DNA of 64,000 nt from Pantoea nemavictus (GTDB lineage Bacteria > Pseudomonadota > Gammaproteobacteria > Enterobacterales > Enterobacteriaceae). Below, one piece after another: positions 59,745 through 64,000 of this stretch; the first letter of the stretch is position 1, and the number at the start of each line of letters is the position of its first letter. The DNA lies in the NCBI RefSeq assembly GCF_037479095.1, contig NZ_JBBGZW010000001.1:124001-188000 (forward strand), given 5' to 3'. The position numbers were made by a program, and so were the translations under genes. The notes below the pieces were generated by a model. That model saw only the letters and a program-made list of their open reading frames with translations, was not told where the DNA came from and did no database searches.

Positions 59745-59861
59745 AATGCGAACGACAGCAAGGCGGCAAGTACGCGAATCCCCAGGTGATTACACCCGTA
59801 AGTGACTGGAGCGAACGCACGCAGCCAACGCATCTGTAACTTGAAGTATAAAGATGCCAGG
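59745..59861. repeat. probable dispersed intergenic repeat
   Basis: The gap between the secreted protein and cutC has no gene. It contains AAGGCGGCAAGTACGCGAAT, then GTGACTGGAGCGAACGCACG, CAGCCAACGCATCTG and AACTTGAAGTAT, an order of words that I recognise from repeats scattered in Erwiniaceae, Serratia and Enterobacter genomes. Not verifiable within the window. Confidence 0.45.
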
Positions 59862-60186
59862 CAAAAAGAACCCCAGTTAGAATAACTGGGGTTGGTACTT
59901 GCAAACATCACGTCATTAGAACTGGCGTGCTGCGCGGCAAAATCGGCGTGAAATCAGGCTACCCGGACGGTGGTCAACTGCGTCATGCTTTTCATGGCTT
60001 CAACGACATCACCATCAACACAGTAGCGACTGAATTCATCGGTTTCCGCTTCGGAGCACATAGAAACACCGGCTTTACGGTAGCGCATCGGCGAAGCGAC
60101 TAATCGGCTGGCGGAGCTGTGAACTTCCTGCAATCCACTGTCAATGAACTTCTGGATATTGCTCAAACGTACGCCCGCACCCGCCA
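59862..60186 (-). ncRNA. micL: candidate MicL sRNA from the 3' part of cutC
   Basis: In E. coli a sigma-E promoter inside cutC makes MicL, which is processed to an 80-nt RNA that represses lpp. Here GGAACT (60216-60221) and TCCGA (60193-60197) on the minus strand resemble a sigma-E promoter (spacing one base longer than usual). The cutC terminator would give a transcript of about 325 nt. Conservation of the mature RNA was not checked. Confidence 0.35.
59864..59893 (-). terminator. terminator downstream of cutC
   Basis: AACCCCAGTT / AACTGGGGTT, perfect 10-bp stem with a 5-base loop, followed on the minus strand by CTTTTTG. It lies about 60 bp after the cutC stop and would also end MicL. Confidence 0.85.
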
Positions 60187-60706
60187 TAATAATCGGACCC
60201 GTGCTGTGTTCATTTAGTTCCCGTAATAATGCAATTCCTGCTTCGGCACTCTGTTGCTGTCCGGAAGTGAGAATACGCGCGATGCCTAAATCAGCCAGCA
60301 CCTCTAACGAACGTTTGGGGCTGTGGCACAAATCAAAGGCGCGATGGAAAGTGACGGCCATGCCATCACACAGCTTCATAATTTGCTGCATGCGGGCGAT
60401 ATCAACATGCGCATCTTCATCCAGCATGCCGATGACCAGCCCAGGAAAACCCAGTTCACGCATCAGCGCAACGTCGGATTTCATCGATTCAAATTCATGG
60501 TGGGTGTAACAAAAATCCCCGCCGCGCGGACGGACGATAGGATGTACCGGGATCGAAATTTCACGTCGTGCGGCTTCCAGCACGCCAGCTGAAGGCGTCA
60601 ACCCACCTTCGCGCGGTGCGCTGCACAGCTCCACGCGATCGGCACCGGACAGCTGCGCAGTCATTGCACAGTCGATGCCGTAGCAACAAATTTCCAGTTT
60701 CGTCAT
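59954..60706 (-). CDS. cutC: CutC-family TIM-barrel protein
   Basis: A 250-residue protein with the family's start ([28 protein letters not shown]), [13 protein letters not shown] and ITLR-like barrel strands ([38 protein letters not shown]). It was linked to copper tolerance, an effect in E. coli later attributed to the embedded sRNA MicL. Molecular function remains uncertain. Confidence 0.95.
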   Translation of the reverse strand: MTKLEICCYGIDCAMTAQLSGADRVELCSAPREGGLTPSAGVLEAARREISIPVHPIVRPRGGDFCYTHHEFESMKSDVALMRELGFPGLVIGMLDEDAHVDIARMQQIMKLCDGMAVTFHRAFDLCHSPKRSLEVLADLGIARILTSGQQQSAEAGIALLRELNEHSTGPIIMAGAGVRLSNIQKFIDSGLQEVHSSASRLVASPMRYRKAGVSMCSEAETDEFSRYCVDGDVVEAMKSMTQLTTVRVA

Positions 60707-60791
60707 ACCCTGCTCCTTTTCATGACTTCTGGCTCGGGAGGAATGCTTCAGTTAGTCTGCTCAATTGGATAGTTTACGTGGAACTCGCACA

Positions 60792-61931
60792 ATGGCATTC
60801 GATTTTAATCAATGGATAGACCGTCGTCACAGCGATAGTTTGAAATGGCACAAATATGGCGATCGTGATGTGCTGCCGCTCTGGGTGGCGGACAGCGATT
60901 TCCGTTCACCGCCGTGCGTGATTGAGGCCATAAAAAAGCGCGCCGAACACGGTGTTTTTGGCTATGGTGCAACACCAACCGGCTTGATTGATATCACCCT
61001 TTCCCGATTAGCGCAGCGCTACAACTGGCATATTCAGCCGGAATGGATTGTGTTATTGCCTGGCGTAGTGTGCGGTTTGAATCTTTCGGTCCGCGCATTC
61101 ACAGAGTCAGGCGAAGCGACGGTGGCACCAACGCCAATCTATCCACCGTTTCGCGGCGCGGCAAAATTAGCCGATCGCGCGCAGGTGAACCTGCCGCTGC
61201 GTTTACAGGACGGCCGCTGGGTAATGGATCTCAACGCTCCGGAGATGCAGGGCAATGAGCGCCTGCTGATGTTGTGTAATCCGCAAAATCCCGGTGGTAC
61301 GGTTTATCGCCGTGAGGAGCTGGAAGCCCAGCTGGCCTTTGCGCAGCAACATGATTTGATCGTCTGCTCTGATGAGATCCATTGCGATCTGCTGTTATCC
61401 CCGGAAGTGCAGCACATTCCCTTTGCCACCTTGAGTGAAGATGCCGCGCAGCGCAGCATTACGCTGCTATCTCCTTCGAAAACCTTCAATATTGCTGGAT
61501 TAGGCGCCTCGATGGCGATTATACCCAATGCGGAATTACGCCAGCGCTTCAAACGCGTACGTGAAGGTATCGTGCCAGGCGTTGATATCCTGGCGTTAGT
61601 GGCGGCGGAAGCGGCGTGGCGTGATGGCGAAGCCTGGCTAACGGCGCAGCTGGATTATCTGCGCGCCAACCGTGACTTTCTGGTCGCGCAGGTAAATGCC
61701 CTGCCGGAGCTGCGAATGGCAGCGCCTGAAGCGACTTATCTTGGCTGGATAGATGCCAGCCAGTTAGCGGTCGCCAGCCCCGCGCTCTACTTTGAACAGC
61801 ACGGACTCGGCTTTTCGCCTGGCCATGATTTTGGTGACGATCATTTCGTACGCTTCAACTTTGGCTGTACGCGCGACACGCTAGAGCAAGCGGTCACACG
61901 CTTGCAGCGCGCGGTCACCGCGCAGCGTTAG
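60792..61931 (+). CDS. MalY/PatB-type PLP-dependent C-S lyase or aminotransferase
   Basis: A 379-residue fold-type I PLP enzyme. Start FDFNQWIDRRHSDSLKWHKYG and the LPLWVADSDFRSPP motif are hallmarks of the MalY/PatB subgroup (cystathionine beta-lyases). The PLP Lys is in LLSPSKTFNIAGL, with IVCSDEIHCDLLL upstream and an Arg in HFVRFNFGC. ATG 60792 is chosen over an upstream in-frame start. Its end overlaps the convergent yecM by 4 bp. Confidence 0.88.
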   Translation: MAFDFNQWIDRRHSDSLKWHKYGDRDVLPLWVADSDFRSPPCVIEAIKKRAEHGVFGYGATPTGLIDITLSRLAQRYNWHIQPEWIVLLPGVVCGLNLSVRAFTESGEATVAPTPIYPPFRGAAKLADRAQVNLPLRLQDGRWVMDLNAPEMQGNERLLMLCNPQNPGGTVYRREELEAQLAFAQQHDLIVCSDEIHCDLLLSPEVQHIPFATLSEDAAQRSITLLSPSKTFNIAGLGASMAIIPNAELRQRFKRVREGIVPGVDILALVAAEAAWRDGEAWLTAQLDYLRANRDFLVAQVNALPELRMAAPEATYLGWIDASQLAVASPALYFEQHGLGFSPGHDFGDDHFVRFNFGCTRDTLEQAVTRLQRAVTAQR

Positions 61932-62491
61932 GCCTGTTCGCTGGCGACGATCTCTTCCAGTCGCCACGGATGAAATTTTATCGTGGTTTGCCCATCCGTC
62001 ACCGCCAGCGTCGGATTGGGCAACCGCTCATTCTCCCCTTTTGGCGCACTGGTTTTGAAAGAGATACCAGGCTGTGTCAAAGCGTCATCTGACAGCAGTG
62101 CCATCGCGCGCATGCCAAGCGTTTCCGGTTCGCCGCGCAACACAAGCTCCACATGCTCCCAACCTTCGTGGCGATAACGTTTCTCCCCCGGCCACGGCAG
62201 CTCAATCACATCGACTTGCCATCCCGCCAGTTGCAATGGCTGATGCAGTTTAAACAGGCAGATTGGGCGTCCATTGATGATCGCTTCAGAGAATTGGCTC
62301 CCAATTTGCAAAAATCCCGCTTTCCAGCGCTCCGCCGTGGCGATTTGATGGCAGCGCACCGCAACGTGATCGGCCTCATGTTCAGCCAACCGAATACCTA
62401 AGCGTTCTGCAAAATCTTGCAAAGAGTGCTCAAAATGAGTCAAGTCTTGTTTTAAATCATCCAGTTCCATAGGAAAGTTGGTCTGCGTCAC
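61928..62491 (-). CDS. yecM: VOC-fold protein YecM
   Basis: A 187-residue protein of the YecM family (vicinal oxygen chelate-like fold). Conserved: DHVAVRCHQ…ATAERWKAGF, NGRPICLFKLHQPL, VIELPWPGEKRY and NPTLAVTDGQTTIKFHPW. GTG at 62491 has AGAGG 7 bases before it and gives a length equal to E. coli YecM, whereas ATG 62470 has no site. Biological role unknown; in E. coli it lies before argS too. Confidence 0.93.
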   Translation of the reverse strand: MTQTNFPMELDDLKQDLTHFEHSLQDFAERLGIRLAEHEADHVAVRCHQIATAERWKAGFLQIGSQFSEAIINGRPICLFKLHQPLQLAGWQVDVIELPWPGEKRYRHEGWEHVELVLRGEPETLGMRAMALLSDDALTQPGISFKTSAPKGENERLPNPTLAVTDGQTTIKFHPWRLEEIVASEQA

Positions 62492-62800
62492 GCTTTTACC
62501 TCTACATCTGTTCAGGTTTATTAATCGTTTTGAAAATTGATAAGTATTGATTCCGCTTGACAAAATTGTCGGATTCATCCGATTTCCGCATCAAAAAGGC
62601 TCAAAACCGCATAAATTGCCCATTCATTTCGGATTTATCGTCAAATCAGGTCCAGCAATTACTTTATGAAAGTGACTTAAACTACTGTTATTATTGAAAA
62701 TAGTTAATACAATGAGATAACTCTTATTTAAGTTGCAAACAATTGCAGCCAGAAACCCTTTCTTATAAATTTGGGTTTCACAACTACAAGGAACGGCCTT

Positions 62801-62923
62801 ATGTCTATGCTCATTGTTGTCGCGGTCCTGATTGCATTAATGGGATTTGCAATTTCCCGCCATTGGAAGGTGCGTGAAGACAAAAGCGTTAAAAATCCTC
62901 GTCGTCACCCACGGCGCCGTTAA
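62801..62923 (+). CDS. 40-residue membrane protein with basic tail, unknown
   Basis: ATG at 62801 follows AAGGA by 8 bases. The product is a short hydrophobic helix (MSMLIVVAVLIALMGFAIS) followed by a strongly basic tail (RHWKVREDK…NPRRHPRRR). It is upstream of argS in the same direction with two GC-rich hairpins between. No family known to me. Confidence 0.6.
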   Translation: MSMLIVVAVLIALMGFAISRHWKVREDKSVKNPRRHPRRR

Positions 62924-62968
62924 TCGGCGCTGAGGGCCCGATGTTGCGCCTTACAGCATACCGAAAAG

Positions 62969-62997
62969 CTGACTCACTTTAACATTTCACGTATACT
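62969..62997 (+). promoter_or_regulatory. candidate argS promoter
   Basis: CTGACT (62969-62974), 17-bp spacer, TATACT (62992-62997). It begins about 45 bp after the stop of the small membrane protein and 125 bp before argS. Confidence 0.5.
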
Positions 62998-63046
62998 TCC
63001 CCTCCTATTTTTCCGTCCCGCCGCGCAGTTGCGGGATGACGACATC

Positions 63047-63073
63047 GGCTCGCCGCCAATAGGCGGGCCTTTT
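63047..63073 (+). terminator. terminator-like hairpin upstream of argS
   Basis: GGCTCGCC / GGCGGGCC, 8-bp stem with one G·T pair and a 7-base loop, followed by TTTT. It lies just before the argS start (GTG at 63094), so it ends upstream transcription or attenuates argS if transcribed from the promoter at 62969. A second stem (TCCCGC / GCGGGA, 63015-63036) precedes it. Confidence 0.55.
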
Positions 63074-63093
63074 CAGCATATGAAGGTAACGCG

Positions 63094-64000
63094 GTGAATA
63101 TTCAGGCTCTTCTTTCCGACAAAGTCAGTCAGGCAATGGTAGCGGCGGGTGCGCCTGCCGATTGCGAACCTCAGGTTCGTCAGTCTGCGAAAGTGCAGTT
63201 CGGTGACTACCAGGCCAACGGTATCATGGCCGTGGCGAAAAAACTGGGTCAGGCACCGCGCCAACTGGCTGAGCAAGTGATTCAGCACCTGGACCTCAAC
63301 GGCATCGCCAGCAAGGTCGAAATTGCCGGTCCCGGCTTTATCAACATCTTTCTGGACCGTGCATGGCTGGCGGCGCAAACCGCCCAGGCCCTGCAGCTGC
63401 CGCGCCTGGGCGTAAGCACCGTTGCGCCGCAAACTATCGTGGTGGATTACTCCGCGCCGAACGTGGCGAAGCAGATGCACGTCGGTCACGTGCGCTCCAC
63501 CATCATCGGTGATGCTGCCGTGCGTACGCTGGAGTTTCTCGGTCACAAGGTGATTCGCGCCAACCACGTCGGTGACTGGGGCACGCAGTTCGGCATGCTG
63601 ATTGCCTATCTGGAAAAGCAGCAGAATGAAAATCACGAAGCGATCGCGCTGGCCGATTTAGAAGCCTTCTACCGCGAAGCTAAAATCACCTATGACGCCG
63701 ACGAAGCCTTTGCGGAACGCGCGCGTAGCTACGTGGTGAAACTGCAAGGTGGCGATGAGTATTGCCGCAGCATGTGGAAGAAGCTGGTCGATATCACCAT
63801 GAGTCAGAACCAGCTGGTTTACGACCGCCTGAACGTGACGTTGACGCGCAAAGACGTGATGGGCGAAAGCCTGTACAACGACATGCTGCCGGGCATCGTC
63901 GCTGATTTGCGTGAAAAAGGTCTGGCGGTTACCAGCGAAGGCGCCACCGTGGTTTTCCTTGATGAGTTTAAAAACAAGGAAGGCGAACCGATGGGCGTGA
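63094..64000 (+). CDS. argS: arginyl-tRNA synthetase ArgS, 3' end outside window
   Basis: The first 302 codons of a class I synthetase (E. coli 577 aa). GTG at 63094 after AAGGTAACGC starts [15 protein letters not shown]. The N-terminal Add-1 domain covers about 1-110, and the HIGH-type signature is in [21 protein letters not shown]. The frame is open to the window's end. Confidence 0.97.
   Translation, partial: MNIQALLSDKVSQAMVAAGAPADCEPQVRQSAKVQFGDYQANGIMAVAKKLGQAPRQLAEQVIQHLDLNGIASKVEIAGPGFINIFLDRAWLAAQTAQALQLPRLGVSTVAPQTIVVDYSAPNVAKQMHVGHVRSTIIGDAAVRTLEFLGHKVIRANHVGDWGTQFGMLIAYLEKQQNENHEAIALADLEAFYREAKITYDADEAFAERARSYVVKLQGGDEYCRSMWKKLVDITMSQNQLVYDRLNVTLTRKDVMGESLYNDMLPGIVADLREKGLAVTSEGATVVFLDEFKNKEGEPMGV

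Noticed and set aside
59690..59911. Small frames in the gap left of cutC
   Set aside because: They run through the repeat-like and terminator sequences and have no ribosome site.

Overview
The window is a stretch of chromosome from a member of the Enterobacterales, most likely an Erwiniaceae such as Pantoea or Erwinia. Gene content and order follow the E. coli region that runs from yoaE-manXYZ to cutC-yecM-argS. Protein sequences are close to E. coli but clearly diverged. Several E. coli genes of this interval were not found: mgrB, yebV/yebW, yobB, yebF, yebG, edd, yecD and yecN. No rRNA, tRNA or CRISPR array was seen.

Layout. 1-25.9 kb: an EAL phosphodiesterase (5' end outside the window), yoaE, the mannose PTS manXYZ with yobD, rlmA, yobF-cspC, yebO, yobH, kdgR, yebQ, htpX, prc-proQ, msrC, the LetA/LetB lipid-transport pair, rsmF and pphA. 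An accessory strip follows (22.5-25.4 kb): a methyltransferase, an unrecognised hydrolase-like protein with a small partner, two tiny membrane proteins and a small lipoprotein. It ends with a cold-shock operon in which a csp gene is followed by a YmcF/YnfQ-type microprotein that appears to start at ATT.

26.2-31.2 kb is a decayed lambdoid prophage. It holds a tape-measure fragment, small unknown genes, a lysis cassette (intact S21-like holin; endolysin and Rz each with an in-frame nonsense codon; Rz1 degenerate) and the 3' part of a tyrosine integrase. The integrase remnant stops a few bases from the 3' end of the conserved sRNA gene sdsR (ryeB), which is a known prophage insertion site in Salmonella.

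31.3-64 kb returns to core genes: the copper-linked yobA-yebZ-yebY operon, holE-exoX, ptrB, yebE, purT (PurR box), eda, zwf and hexR (HexR box), pykA, an MdfA-like exporter, lpxM, mepM, znuA/znuCB (Zur box), ruvAB (LexA box), ruvC, yebC, nudB-aspS, yecE, cmoAB, a LysE-type exporter, a secreted protein of unknown function, cutC (perhaps with MicL sRNA at its 3' end), a MalY/PatB-like lyase, yecM, a 40-residue membrane protein and the 5' part of argS.

Themes: sugar uptake and central carbon (manXYZ, kdgR, eda, zwf, hexR, pykA), envelope maintenance (htpX, prc, letAB, lpxM, mepM), metal homeostasis (yobA-yebZ-yebY, znuABC, cutC), DNA repair (ruvABC, exoX, holE), tRNA/rRNA modification (rlmA, rsmF, cmoAB) and RNA-based regulation (proQ, cspC, sdsR, possibly micL).
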